From the NCBI GenBank assembly GCA_964017155.1, contig OZ024860.1, positions 47,489,252 to 47,553,251 on the forward strand: a DNA stretch of 64,000 bases, in the 5' to 3' direction. The position numbers were made by a program, and so were the translations under genes. Origin of the DNA: Oasisia sp. SBJ-2009. Lineage: Eukaryota > Annelida > Polychaeta > Sabellida > Siboglinidae. This document shows positions 22,047 to 52,067 of the stretch, one piece after another (positions within the stretch are counted from its first letter, which is position 1; each line of letters starts with the position of its first letter). The notes under the pieces are model-generated. The model did not search any database. It saw only the letters and a list, made by a program, of their open reading frames with translations, and was not told the DNA's origin.

Positions 22047-22952
22047 ACCCTACTACTACCACCATCACCACCATCGCCATCGCCATCGCCATCGCCATCG
22101 CCATCGCCATCGCCACCGCCACCGCCAACGCCATCACCACCACCATCGCCACCGCCATCGCCATCGACATCGTCATCGCCATCGCCATCGCCATCGCCAT
22201 CGCCATCGCCATCGCCATCGCCATCGCCATCGCCATCGCCATCGCCATCGCCATCGCCATCGCCATCGCCATCGCCATCGCCATCGCCATCGCCATCGCC
22301 ATCGCCATCGCCATCGCCATCGCCATCGCCATCGCCATCGCCATCGCCATCGCCATCGCCATCGCCATCGCCATCGCCATCGCCATCGCCATCGCCATCG
22401 CCATCGCCATCGCCATCGCCATCGCCATCGCCATCGCCATCACCATCACCATCACCATCACCGCCACCATCACCATCACCAGCGCCAGCGCCAGCGCCAC
22501 CGCCATCGCCATCCCCATCACCATCACCATCACCATCACCGTCACCACCACCTCCACCACCACCATCACCATCAACATCAAAATCACAATCACAATCACC
22601 ACCGCCATCGCCATCACCATCGCCATCGCCATCACCACCAGTACCTCCATCACCATCACCATCACCATCACCATCACCATCACCACCATCATCATCACCA
22701 TCACCATCACCATCACCATCACCACCATCACCACCACCATCATCATCACCATCATCACCACCACCAGCATCACCATCACCATCACCACCACCATCACCAT
22801 CACCATCACCATCACCAACACCATCACCACCACCACCACCATAACCACCACCACCACCACCACCACCACCACCACCACCACCACCACCACCATCACCACC
22901 ACCACCACCACCACCACCACCACCACCACCACCACCACCACCACCACCACCA
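22047..22952. repeat. CCATCG/CCATCA/CCA array, about 0.9 kb
   Basis: The left half is nearly pure ccatcg hexanucleotide. It grades into ccatca and then pure cca trinucleotide at the right end. Because the unit length is a multiple of 3, frames stay open on both strands (poly His-Arg, Ala-Ile, Gly-Asp and others). None is supported as a gene. Confidence 0.96.
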
Positions 22953-23777
22953 TCTGCGAAATTCAGATCATCCAGTGTTTCTGTGAAGGTCCACTTGTTG
23001 CCAGCTTTTGTTCCTAATGCTGTTTCTTTCATGACCGAGTCGATTCCAAGGCAGAAGAGGAAGGGGTATAAAATGCATCATTTTCTTTATTTTAAAATCC
23101 TCTGTCATGTATTGGCCACACATGACTTGGGACCTACATCACAATAGAGCAACCTGATTTTGCTCACAATCCTGGGGAGATTCCGTAATGCCGGGGAATA
23201 CAGTGAGTTTCGTTGACATCCTTCATGATCCCAGCTTCCTAGCTGGCTTCACTCCTCGCACCATTTACATTTTGTTCTTTGGTATTGGTTTCTGTAGCGT
23301 AATGTTTTTTACGTGGTGAGGGTGCTAACCGCACAACCCTCATCCTTTCTCATCCTTTCTCAGCCGGGCTTGGGACCGGCCATGGCGGAGTTGCTTGCTT
23401 GCTTGCTTCAAATCTTCTCACCTTCCTTCCTTCAGTCATGCCTTACTTCCTTCCTTCCGTCGTTCCCATTTCCCCACATTTCTACATTCTCCTATTCCTC
23501 TGTTTCTTTCTTCCTTACCTGCTTCTTCCCTTCAGCAGTCTGTGTTGCAGCCTGGCCCAAGCTTAGAAGTAATTATCACTCTTTTCAGTCATACTCAAGT
23601 TTGCAGTTTCTTTTCCTTTCATGCGTCCACCTTAGTGCTATTTTGGAGATGCTGTGATCTTTTCTTCTCTCAGGATTTGTCCAATCATTTTCCAGATCCA
23701 AATTCTAATGGCAAGTATGTTGTTTTGTCTTATAATTCTGAATATATGTTTGTTTTAAATGTGTGAGGCCATAGTCC

Positions 23778-23780
<3 letters not shown>

Positions 23781-23846
<66 letters not shown>
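23781..23846. repeat. (TA)n microsatellite
   Basis: An uninterrupted TA run of about 65 bp, just upstream of the palindrome at 23867. Confidence 0.95.
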
Positions 23847-23852
<6 letters not shown>

Positions 23853-23866
23853 CGGAGTGTATATAA

Positions 23867-23879
23867 TATGTACACACAT

Positions 23880-23925
<46 letters not shown>

Positions 23926-23938
23926 ATGTGTGTACATA
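23867..23938. repeat. Perfect 72-bp palindrome around (AT)20
   Basis: The arms tatgtacacacatgtg and cacatgtgtgtacata (16 bp each, perfectly complementary) flank forty bases of AT. The whole 72 bp is self-complementary. Confidence 0.93.
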
Positions 23939-24126
23939 AATTACTTCTAAAGTATTGAATACAATGCATAGCTGAACAAAGAACGTTCGTAACGTAAGTT
24001 ACCAGATATTGCTAAACAGCAACTGCAGTAGTACTAAGCTATAATACAGATAACAATGAAGTGATGTTGTTGTTGTTGTTGTCTCGTTCTTATCATTGTC
24101 CTTAACAGTATAGCTATACTTGTAAT

Positions 24127-24358
24127 TGGTGAGTGAAAGAGTGAATGGGGGAGAGTGGGTGTCTCTGTGAAAGAGTGAGTGGGTGACTGAGTAAGTGATT
24201 GAGTGAATGGGTGACTGATTGTCTGGTGAATGAGTGAATGAATGAGAGAGCGAGTAAGTGACTGGGTGAGTGACTGATTGACTGGTGAGTGAGCGAGCGA
24301 GTGAGTAAGTGGGTGGGTGAGTGAGTGAGTGAGTGAGTGAATGAGTGAGTGAGTGAAA
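24127..24358. repeat. Degenerate GTGA tetranucleotide array
   Basis: Imperfect gtga/gtgg/ctga units becoming more regular to the right (gtgagtgagtgagtga). Confidence 0.9.
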
Positions 24359-25635
24359 GTACACATGCGCACATAAATCCGTGTATCGACGCATGCGTGT
24401 TGATCGCATATATAATTTAGTCTCTTCTAACTACCCAGCGATGGAAAACAACACAGACCAGGTCAGTCCCCTATGCAAATGCACAGGCTCTCTAAACATA
24501 ACAATGTCGTAGGTTTACCACCCGCAGTAAACACACTTACGGCCAACTGGCTATCGAACTTGAACATCGGAGTAGCTTTGTTCCGGCTTTGTGACATATA
24601 CGATAATTAAGTGTTCTCCTTCGATAGCTCGAGGCGGTCACATGACCAGTCTCTGGCGAGAAGTCTCCACATGGGGGTGGCGGAGGCAGATAAACAAGTG
24701 GTATCGTCGCGGTCCATCGCCATGTATAGAAACTGTGGTAATGTTATCTAAATGCCTAAGGCTAGTCAAAGGTCGCGCAGTGTGAATATTGATTAGAAAT
24801 TGTTGGTACTCGGTACTGAGAACTCGTGTCGCTTTGCATTTGTTTATGTAAAATAATGCAATAGTGTGGGTGGTCGTGCTTGGGGGAGGGGGGATTTTTG
24901 TATTTTGATCTCCAATTGGAGATTTCCACAAGAGGCCAGCTTGGACATATAAAGTTCCCAACTTGGGTTTCAAAATCCGAGTGATTCAAAACATTTCGTC
25001 AAGTTAAAAAACACGGTGGCGTTGTTGCAGATTTTTCGCGAATGCCGACAGTATGGATGAAGGGGTGGTTCGTGTATTATGCCAGATGGTTATCGGAGTC
25101 AGAGTGGATTGTGTAATGTGTAAGATGTTTACTTGCGTCAAAGGGGATCGTGTAATGTGACAAATGTTTGTGGGAGTAACACCGTGTGCTGTTGGACATG
25201 AGAAAGGAATTTAGTTGTTTTTTAATCGAACCTAACTGTTTCCCTCGTACGTTCTTTTGTCCCTAAAGTGACACTCTTCTCCCTCGAAGCCCATAGAATA
25301 GACTGGTCTCGCCGTGTGTTCGTGTTCCTGAAGGTACTAGCTTTGGTTTGTAATACCGGCATCATATCCATTGCACCCAAAAATTGTGTCGACACTCATT
25401 TATTTATCATTTAGAATTACGCTAAACACAAATAAAGTGAAATTAGTTACGACTGTTTTTAGCATTTGAGGAAGTCTCGTATAATCACGACCTGGAATCA
25501 AGAACAAATTACACTCGACAGTGTAGACGTCTAGACGTTCTCTGTCTCACTCGAAATCGGACGTTTTAATTTTACGCACGCATATGGTACAGTGTTGTTG
25601 AAAACAGAACTATGTACTGCTCAATTTGAAAATAA

Positions 25636-25637
<2 letters not shown>

Positions 25638-25682
<45 letters not shown>

Positions 25683-25966
25683 TGTGTCTGTGTGTCTGTG
25701 TGTCTGTGTGTCTGTGTGTCTGTGTGTCTGTGTGTATGTGTGTCTGTGTGTCTGTGTGTCTGTGTGTCTGTGTGTCTGTGTGTCTGTGTGTTTGTGTGTT
25801 TGTGTGTTTGTGTGTTTGTGTGTTTGTGTGTTTGTGTGTTTGTGTGTTTGTGTGTTTGTGTGTTTGTGTGTTTGTGTGTTTGTGTGTTTGTGTGTTTGTG
25901 TGTTTGTGTGTTTGTGTGTTTGTGTGTTTGTGTGTGTTTGTTTGTGTGTGTGTGTTTGGGCGTGTG

Positions 25967-25971
<5 letters not shown>
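25638..25971. repeat. (TG)n and TGTGTC/TGTGTT hexanucleotide array
   Basis: A TG run is followed by about 18 tgtgtc-type and about 25 tgtgtt-type hexamers. The two hexamer types occupy separate blocks, showing stepwise spread of single-base variants. Confidence 0.95.
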
Positions 25972-26005
<34 letters not shown>

Positions 26006-26011
<6 letters not shown>

Positions 26012-26956
26012 TGTGTTGTGTTGTGTTGTGTTGTGTTGTGTTGTGTTGTGTTGTGTTGTGTTGTGTTGTGTTGTGTTGTGTTGTGTTGTGTTGTGTTGTG
26101 TTGTGTTGTGTTGTGTTGTGTTGTGTTGTGTTGTGTTGTGTTGTGTTGTGTTGTGTTGTGTTGTGTTGTGCTGTGCTGTGCTGTGTTGTGTTGTGTTGTG
26201 GTGTGTTGTGTTGTGTTGTGTTGTGTTGTGTTGTGTTGTGTTGTGTTGTGTTGAGTTGTGTTGTGTTGTGTTGTGTTGTGTTGTGTTGTGTTGTGTTGTG
26301 TTGTGTTGTGTTGTGTTGTGTTGTGTTGTGTTGTGTTGTGTTGTGTTGTGTTGTGTTGTGTTGTGTTGTGTGTGTTGTGTTGTGTTGTGTTGTGTTGTGT
26401 TGTGTTGTGTTGTGTTGTGTTGTGTTGTGTTGTGTTGTGTTGTGTTGTGTTGTGTTGTGTTGTGTTGTGTTGTGTTGTGTTGTGTTGTGTTGTGTTGTGT
26501 TGTGTTGTGTTGTGTTGTGTTGTGTTGTGTTGTGTTGTGTTGTGTTGTGTTGTGTTGTGTTGTGTTGTGTTGTGTTGTGTTGTGTTGTGTTGTGTTGTGT
26601 TGTGTTGTGTTGTGTTGTGTTGTGTTGTGTTGTGTTGTGTTGTGTTGTGTTGTGTTGTGTTGTGTTGTGTTGTGTTGTGTTGTGTTGTGTTGTGTTGTGT
26701 TGTGTTGTGTTGTGTTGTGTTGTGTTGTGTTGTGTTGTGTTGTGTTGTGTTGTGTTGTGTTGTGTTGTGTTGTGTTGTGTTGTGTTGTGTTGTGTTGTGT
26801 TGTGTTGTGTTGTGTTGTGTTGTGTTGTGTTGTGTTGTGTTGTGTTGTGTTGTGTTGTGTTGTGTTGTGTTGTGTTGTGTTGTGTTGTGTTGTGTTGTGT
26901 TGTGTTGTGTTGTGTTGTGTTGTGTTGTGTTGTGTTGTGTTGTGTTGTGTTGTATT
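26006..26956. repeat. GTTGT pentanucleotide satellite, about 190 copies
   Basis: About 950 bp of gttgt pentamers with very few interruptions: three gctgt variants near 26170-26185, and single changes near 26201, 26253 and 26370. The 15-bp super-period contains no stop, so several frames are open on both strands; none is a gene. A short AT run (25973-26001) precedes it. Confidence 0.97.
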
Positions 26957-27599
26957 GTGTATGTGGGGTCTCCGCTTTCCGGTTACCTCGCGATTCCGGT
27001 TACCTCGCGAAAAGCTATGCGGTCGTCCTGTCACGTGACGACGCGTGACGGGCTTGTATTTGATGTGTGCACTCAACTTACCCCGAGCCTCAACAAAAGG
27101 CGACTTGCAAAATACCCCGTCAATCATTCTGATCAGCGAGACATACACACGTTTAATGGCCAATTTTACATCCGACTAATACACAATTGATAATGCTGGA
27201 ATATGAACACGGTTGGTGAATGCTTTTAATGAAAACATACCAGAAGAAGAAAAATAGTCTCCGAACAGAACCGCCATTAGTAATTATAGCACACGGCATA
27301 TTTGTTATGTTTCAAAAGACAGAGGGTCATTGACCGACCTACGCTAGGACTTATTTAAGGTACATGAAATGGCACTTGGTATGATTCAAAATGTTAGTCA
27401 TACACAACAACAACAACTCTGCCAGACTCAACTTTGGTTAACAGAGTGTGGAGAGAGACATTTAGGCCTTTAGTGACACTGACACGACATAGAGCGGGAC
27501 GGAGGAACGAAAGGGAGTGAGGCGGAGAGAGGGGGGAAAGGAGGGAAGGGAGGGATGCAAAGAGGGAGCGAGGAAGGCAAGGAGGGGGGAGAGAAGCGG

Positions 27600-27966
27600 G
27601 GAGGGACGGGAGGGATGTAGGGATGGATGGATGGAGGTAGGGAGGGAAGGAAGGAGGGAGTGAGGGAGGGAGGGAGGGAGGGAGGGAGGGAGGGAGGGAG
27701 GGAGGGAGGGAGGGAGGGAGGGAGGGAGGGAGGGAGGGAGGGAAGGAAGGAATGAGGGAGGGAGGGAGGGAGGGAGGGAGGGAGGGATGGAGGTAGGGAT
27801 GGAGGTAGGGAGGGAGGGAGGGGGGAGGGAGGGAGGGAGGGAGGGAGGGGAGGGAGGGAGGGAGGGAGGGGGGAGGGAGGGAGGGAGGGAGGGAGGGAGG
27901 GAGGGAGGGGGGAGGGAGGGAGGGAGGGAGGGAGGGAGGGATGGAGGGAGGGAGGGAGGGAGGGAT
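27600..27966. repeat. GGGA tetranucleotide array (purine-rich)
   Basis: A long, nearly pure purine strand of ggga units with occasional ggat/gggg variants. It is preceded by a degenerate purine-rich lead from about 27487. Poly Pro-Ser frames on the other strand are artefacts. Confidence 0.95.
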
Positions 27967-28835
27967 AGTGGTATGGAAGAAGCACGCACGCACGCACGCA
28001 AACAGATAAACAAATAAACAAACCCGCACGCGAGCACGCCAACATGAGCACAGGCATATACACGCGCGCACACATAGGCCTATATGTGACTTTTGTACAC
28101 AGGCGCGCGCACAATATAACGTAGAAATTACCTGGTTATGGCTGACATCCAGCTGCATACAGTAGTGTGACTTTCCGTGTAAATAATAGCGATCACGCCT
28201 ACACAAACATTTGTCAAAAGGAACGGGTTAAGATTTCAAGGAATTACTTTGTCAATATTCTTAAAAAGTTTAAAGTGGCTGGAAGTTATCGTAACGTTCC
28301 AAGTAATACCCCCACTCTAAATGTTATGAATATTTAATAATGTACCTTAAGAGACTTGTTATGTAAATAGGTAACATGCACATATTTACGTATGTACTCT
28401 AACCTACATGATAACAATCTTGATCAGTTGGAAATGTGTAACGCATTCTACAGTATTACCATATAAGGTATTTCACTATCAACAAAGAAATCATGCGTGT
28501 ATTTTTGTAGCCTATACTTTGTGCAACTATGACCTTCTTGTCAAATGTGTCTTATCATATCTACCTACATATCAAATATGTCATACCATGTCTGCAGTAA
28601 GCAGAACTATTCATATAAATCTGCCTATAAATTGTTTTTACAAAAGTGCATATACGGAAATGACACATTACGATTCTGAGCGCGAATCAACATCTTGGTT
28701 TGAGATTTTCTCTTTTTTTAAACAAGGAAGTAAAACTGCAGGGTTCGGGAAGTTATTTTGCCCAGGCCGGTGGTGGATGTCGTCGCATTGTCGTCGGGTG
28801 CTGATACCATAATCTGTACTTATTTGGGAAGGAAT

Positions 28836-28995
28836 GACGTCATGACTATGACTTGGCGAATCTGATATGTCAAGATAATGACTCTTCTGTGAATAACAAG
28901 GAATCTATGACCTAGCGAATCTGATGAGGCAAGATAATGCGTCGTCTTTGACTAATACAGGAAGTTATAACTTAGCCAACCTGATACGATGTGAT
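28836..28995. repeat. About 60-bp degenerate tandem repeat x 2.5
   Basis: Three successive copies of a block like tatgacttggcgaatctgat followed by caagataatg. The last copy merges into the left copy of the 77-bp direct repeat at 28986. Confidence 0.75.
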
Positions 28996-29062
28996 AATTA
29001 GCACTGCGCTGTACGCGTGGCGTCATTGTTGATGCCGACTATCGATTTAGCGTTCACAATCC
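28986..29062 (+). repeat. 77-bp direct repeat, left copy
   Basis: It matches 30863-30939 at about 67 of 77 positions with no gaps. Both copies start acgatgtgataattagc and end gttcacaatcc. Confidence 0.85.
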
Positions 29063-29477
29063 TACCTGTATGTTATAAAAACGTTCACGTACGTATGTGA
29101 TTGAGCGTGTAGATTGTTTCAGGTCGTTGTTTTTGTGCGTGCGCATATAATAATAATGATTTTTTTTATAGCACTGGTATCCGCCACGTGGTGGCGCTCA
29201 TTGCGTTTTACATATAAAACATCACGTTAAAATAATACTATTTATGCAAATAAAGCGACATTTTGGACCCATAATATAATTACCATTCAGCATAATAGTA
29301 ATACAAACGGTGTAAAGTTTCTATAAAATGTATATACAATAGTAATAATAATAATAATATAGTTAAAAACAATTAGTTAGTATCATAAAATGTATGTATA
29401 ATATTTGCGAGCAAGCGGTTGAGCCTAAGCGTTTTCAAATGCGTCTGCGTTTGCCTGCGTCACGGCACATAGCCGTG

Positions 29478-30861
29478 TGTTAAATCAGCGTTTCTCAACA
29501 GTTTTACCTCCAATGATCCCTGCGTCTAAAATAAAATTCAGGGACCCCTACACAAAATACACTAATTTGGGTTAAACTCCATTTAATATGGCTAAGCGTT
29601 CTGTATAAATGAGTTTGGAATTCACAGATACGAAGGTGCGTGGTACTATACAGACCGGGTCGGGAAACAGCTGTTAAGTAGGTCTAGGTCCGTTATAGCT
29701 ACTTCCCGTTATAGCTACAGTTTTTCCCCGTTATAGCTACTCGTTAAGTTTGACAGGCAAACTAGTCCCGTTATAGCTACTTATTTAATTACACAATTCA
29801 GGAGGGGACAGCAAGAGGGAGCATTAACTGTTTCAGATTACTGAAAGATTTCAACATGAAATGTATTAATGAAGGACACATTTTAAAAGTCATAAGAATA
29901 GTATATAGATGTAACTGTCAGTTATCTGAAATGGAAAATATACTATAAAACACTTGTGAAAAACATTTTTTTCAAAAGACAACTACATTAATTGTACTGA
30001 GTACATAATTGCATTTATCAAAAAGTAATGAATGTCATCAATTATTCTTGTTATATGGTGGTGGGAACCATGAACTGAAAGATGTTGGGATGGCATTTCC
30101 CCCACCACTTTTGCAAACTTGGAATTCCATCCCTCGACATGGTTGTTTGTTCATTTGTCAGATTCTGTGTAGACATTCCACATGTTCATGGTGATTTTTG
30201 AATCATCACCAAGCTGTGTCTCCACAAAGTACTCGTTAAAAAAATTCATTTGACTTTGTGGAAATTCCTCAGTGGGACACACTTACATAAAAGCAGTCCA
30301 CCCCTCATGGACATCAGCTGGATGGAGATGAAATAGTTAATGCTCCCTTATCTTGTTACATTGTAAAATGGATAAATAGAAAAGTAGCTATAACGGGAAG
30401 TAGCTATAACGGGAAGTAGCTATAACGGGAAGACACCGTTAAGTATGCCCAACCACTCTGATTGCTAGGTGTACTGTTACCTGATATTAAACGTCACTGA
30501 AATCCCGTCTGTTTCTCCCCGGATGCATCTGTTCAGACGCGTCAGTGGTTCCTTGAGGCACAAGGTGCTGTAGACTCAGTTGTCTTAATGTCTCGACTCG
30601 TGCAGGCTGGCAGTGCTGTCTCATTCATTCATAAACACGCGTGTTAGCGTAACCGCTGGACACCCCGTCAGTGTGTATTTTCCTTTAACTGCGTGAACAT
30701 GGAGTAGTGATTGTTTTCATAGTTAGGAAAGATTTCTTACATTTTTTATTTCACCAGGTAATTTAATAAAAACAATCACATGCCCTCTCGCGGGTCTCCT
30801 GGAAACTTTCAGCAGCATCCAGTAGACCGAGGACCCCCGGCTGAGAAACGCTGTGTTAGTT
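29478..30861. mobile_element. hAT-like non-autonomous element with 8-bp target duplication
   Basis: The ends are inverted: cagcgtttctca at 29486 and its complement tgagaaacgctg ending at 30853. Flanking octamers tgttaaat (29478-29485) and tgttagtt (30854-30861) agree at 6 of 8 positions, fitting the 8-bp duplication of hAT transposons, whose ends commonly begin CAG..TTCTCA. I find no intact transposase frame, so this is a decayed or non-autonomous copy. Confidence 0.72.
29690..30429. mobile_element. Inner element bounded by inverted ccgttatagctac clusters
   Basis: Four copies of (c)ccgttatagctac on the left (29690, 29705, 29727, 29767) face three copies of gtagctataacggg on the right (30384, 30400, 30416). 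The inverted clusters enclose about 600 bp inside the hAT-like element. I see no intact open frame between them. It could be a second transposon nested in the first, or subterminal repeats of one element. Confidence 0.65.
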
Positions 30862-30862
30862 G

Positions 30863-30939
30863 ACGATGTGATAATTAGCTCTGCGCTGTACGTGAGACAC
30901 CACTGTTGGTGCCGACTATCTATTTAGGGTTCACAATCC
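30863..30939 (+). repeat. 77-bp direct repeat, right copy
   Basis: Partner of 28986-29062. It begins 2 bp after the right target-site octamer of the hAT-like element. Confidence 0.85.
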
Positions 30940-31337
30940 AATATGGACGCCGGCAGCACCCCGAGATGTGCTCCCTGCAGCCGTCTGTGTGTGTGGGCGA
31001 TTGCGGGAAAACACTCTCACGGACCTGACTCTCCAGGACACGTCCACTCAAATTAGTCACTGACTGACAACGCAAGTCACAGTCACTGACTGACAACTCA
31101 GGACACTAGTGCTCACTCACTACTCAGATCAGAGTCACTCACTGTCCACTCAGGTAAAATTCACTCACAAAACCATCGTCCGAACGAACCCACGCATTTG
31201 AGAAACAATAAAGAATACTTCTTAAAAATTAACACACACTGATTTGCAAAATATTCACTAATATTTAAGTGACCATATAATTAATCATATAATGATACGG
31301 AATCCTGGCTATGCAATGCTATAGAAGCCTACTACAC

Positions 31338-31796
31338 TGTGCTGTGCTGTGCTGTGCTGTGCTGTGCTGTGCTGTGCTGTGCTGTGCTGTGCTGTGCTGT
31401 GCTGTGCTGTGCTGTGCTGTGCTGTGCTGTGCTGTGCTGTGCTGTGCTGTGCTGTGCTGTGCTGTGCTGTGCTGTGCTGTGCTGTGCTGTGCTGTGCTGT
31501 GCTGTGCTGTGCTGTGCTGTGCTGTGCTGTGCTGTGCTGTGCTGTGCTGTGCTGTGCTGTGCTGTGCTGTGCTGTGCTGTGCTGTGCTGTGCTGTGCTGT
31601 GCTGTGCTGTGCTGTGCTGTGCTGTGCTGTGCTGTGCTGTGCTGTGCTGTGCTGTGCTGTGCTGTGCTGTGCTGTGCTGTGCTGTGCTGTGCTGTGCTGT
31701 GCTGTGCTGTGCTGTGCTGTGCTGTGCTGTGCTGTGCTGTGCTGTGCTGTGCTGTGCTGTGCTGTGCTGTGCTGTGCTGTGCTGTGCTGTGCTGAG
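31338..31796. repeat. GTGCT pentanucleotide satellite, about 92 copies, nearly perfect
   Basis: About 460 bp of gtgct/gctgt pentamers with no interruption until the right edge. The same pentamer variant appears as a minor interruption in the gttgt array at 26006. All open frames here are artefacts. Confidence 0.97.
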
Positions 31797-32139
31797 CTTT
31801 TTTCTGCTATGGTATGCTATGCTATCATATGCTGTTATATTATACATTATTATACAAAATTATAATATAGAATTTTTATGGCCACATAATTTTTTTATTT
31901 TGCGAAATAATGTACATACATTTTTTTTTAGATTTCTATGTATATAATTTTATGGATGTTTTCCAATGGATTTGCCTCAATTTAGCAAAATTAAACGGGC
32001 ACAATTACAGTACTGTAGATTGGACAAGATCCAACACAACCGGAGCCGCAATGCCCGCCATCCGTCAGCCCACCTTTATCCATTCTGTTGCTCAATCGAT
32101 ATTGCATAATCGCCTTATCTTCATGCGTGACGCGCAACT

Positions 32140-32641
32140 GGTCAAGCCGTGGATTGACAAGTGTAGAACTGAGGATCACTCGACCAATGCAACGAGCGCA
32201 TATCGTAGCCGAGGTGGACATGCTGTGTGAGCTCTGTACACACGCCAGGGTCGCTGATATCGGCGGGCACTAGAGGCCGCCTTTCACGGTACGCGGCCGT
32301 GTGATATAACGGAGACTGTCCGAGCAGTACACCTTTGATGAACGTAGCGCAGCCAGTGTAGAGCGGGCCGTGCTAAACAGAGCGTGACGCGACGGTTTTC
32401 ATAACTAGCGCTATTCTTGTTTACGTATAGACGCAGCTCACGCGCTGCGCTTGCGTCGGGCGCGATTGTGTTTGCGTGTGTGAGGTGAGCGCGCGTGCCG
32501 CTTCATTGCCCTGCCCTGGCGACAACATCGACGACGGGGCAGCAGTCAGTCGGGGTGACAGCCACCGTGTCGTCGGTTGTGCAACGAGAACGGACCTACC
32601 GCACGCTTAGCCTCAATGACATCGTAACCAGCGCTGTCGTT
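32140..32641 (+). promoter_or_regulatory. CpG-rich 5' region of the LAPTM-like gene
   Basis: GC and CpG density rise sharply compared with both sides. The stretch ends at the first in-frame ATG of the LAPTM-like protein. I infer promoter plus 5' untranslated region from base composition and position only; no TATA box or initiator can be assigned with confidence. Confidence 0.45.
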
Positions 32642-51033
<18,392 letters not shown>

Positions 51034-52067
51034 CGCGCGCGCACACGCACGCACGCACAAACACACACACATACACGACACGCACACACGCCCGCTCGCA
51101 CAAACACACACACACACACACACACGCACGCATGCACGCACGCACCCACACTCACACACACACACACCACACACAAATTCACAAATTCGCACACACGCAC
51201 CCACACACACGTCGTTCAGCATTTGTCAAATGGAAGCCTGCGGTTTTATTAAGCGTCCTATGTGTGTCTATCTGTCTGACGTCAGACTAAGTAGGTGATA
51301 TTTTACGTAGGCTGTAAACCATTTTGTTGTACTTTTTAATGGACCCTCGAAGTGGGCAGCCAAAAGAGGCGCCATGTATGTATTGTGTGTATCGGTGATA
51401 TTTACGCCTGCAACTATTAATTTTGTAATGTTTCGTAAAGATAAATATCAATTGAAACACACACAACTGCTGCTGCCACCTACCAGACAGTGGTGAATAT
51501 ATCTAATGGACAAAGGGTAAAACATATCAGTCACGTTTGTATAAGCTTATCTCTTATAGAACGCGCAGTGATTGGTAGCAAAGCGATAGAATAAATGCAA
51601 TGTTATTGTTTAAGACACATGTTATATAGATACTGCCAATTGTGCGATACAACTATGACTGCAATAAATGTACGTTAAGATATCAGTGCTATCTATCCAG
51701 TGTTCTGGACCAATTACTGCGTTGCTCATCTACGATAGTTAAATGGTGCTACGAGATGTAACAGCAATACACACAGTGCCCTCCGAATAGGAACAATATT
51801 TAAAAGGAAATAAAATATAGTACATAGAACTTAGATACATATAGACATATATATAACAAATATACATTTATAATAACAGTATCGTCTATAAATGTTACAC
51901 ACAAGAATAGGGGCCTACTAATTCATCATCATTATCATCTGTTTGAACTAGTGCTGACCTCTGGCGACCAAACATCCGGGCATTCATCAAAAACAACAAC
52001 CGAAGTTTTGTTGGATGAAATATTATCAAGCAAGGTAGTTAATTGAAAAGTATACACACAATTACAT
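51034..52067. other. Spacer between convergent LAPTM-like and lectin genes
   Basis: A CA/CGCA microsatellite (about 51036-51210) starts right after the LAPTM-like stop codon, so it is probably in the 3' untranslated region. The rest (51.3-52.07 kb) is unremarkable AT-rich sequence. Confidence 0.6.

Larger units (their letters stand above)
22953..32641. other. Intergenic region, repeat-rich
   Basis: No exon recognised. It contains many simple-sequence arrays (listed separately), a 72-bp palindrome, a hAT-like element with nested inverted repeats and a 77-bp direct repeat. From about 32.14 kb the sequence becomes GC- and CpG-rich, which I take as the 5' region of the LAPTM-like gene. Confidence 0.55.

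Noticed and set aside
21925..23032. Open frames of over 320 codons on both strands (poly His-Arg, Gly-Asp, Ala-Met, Thr-Ile)
   Set aside because: Produced by the CCATCG/CCATCA/CCA array, whose unit is a multiple of three.
25610..27163. Very long open frames on both strands (up to 517 codons)
   Set aside because: They are translations of TG hexamers and the GTTGT pentamer array (poly CVVLC, poly TQHNT). A repeat unit without stops opens all frames; there is no complexity or family similarity.
32495..32641. Upstream extension of the LAPTM-like protein by 49 residues
   Set aside because: The frame is open but begins at GTG with no ATG before 32642; the residues do not resemble the family N-terminus.
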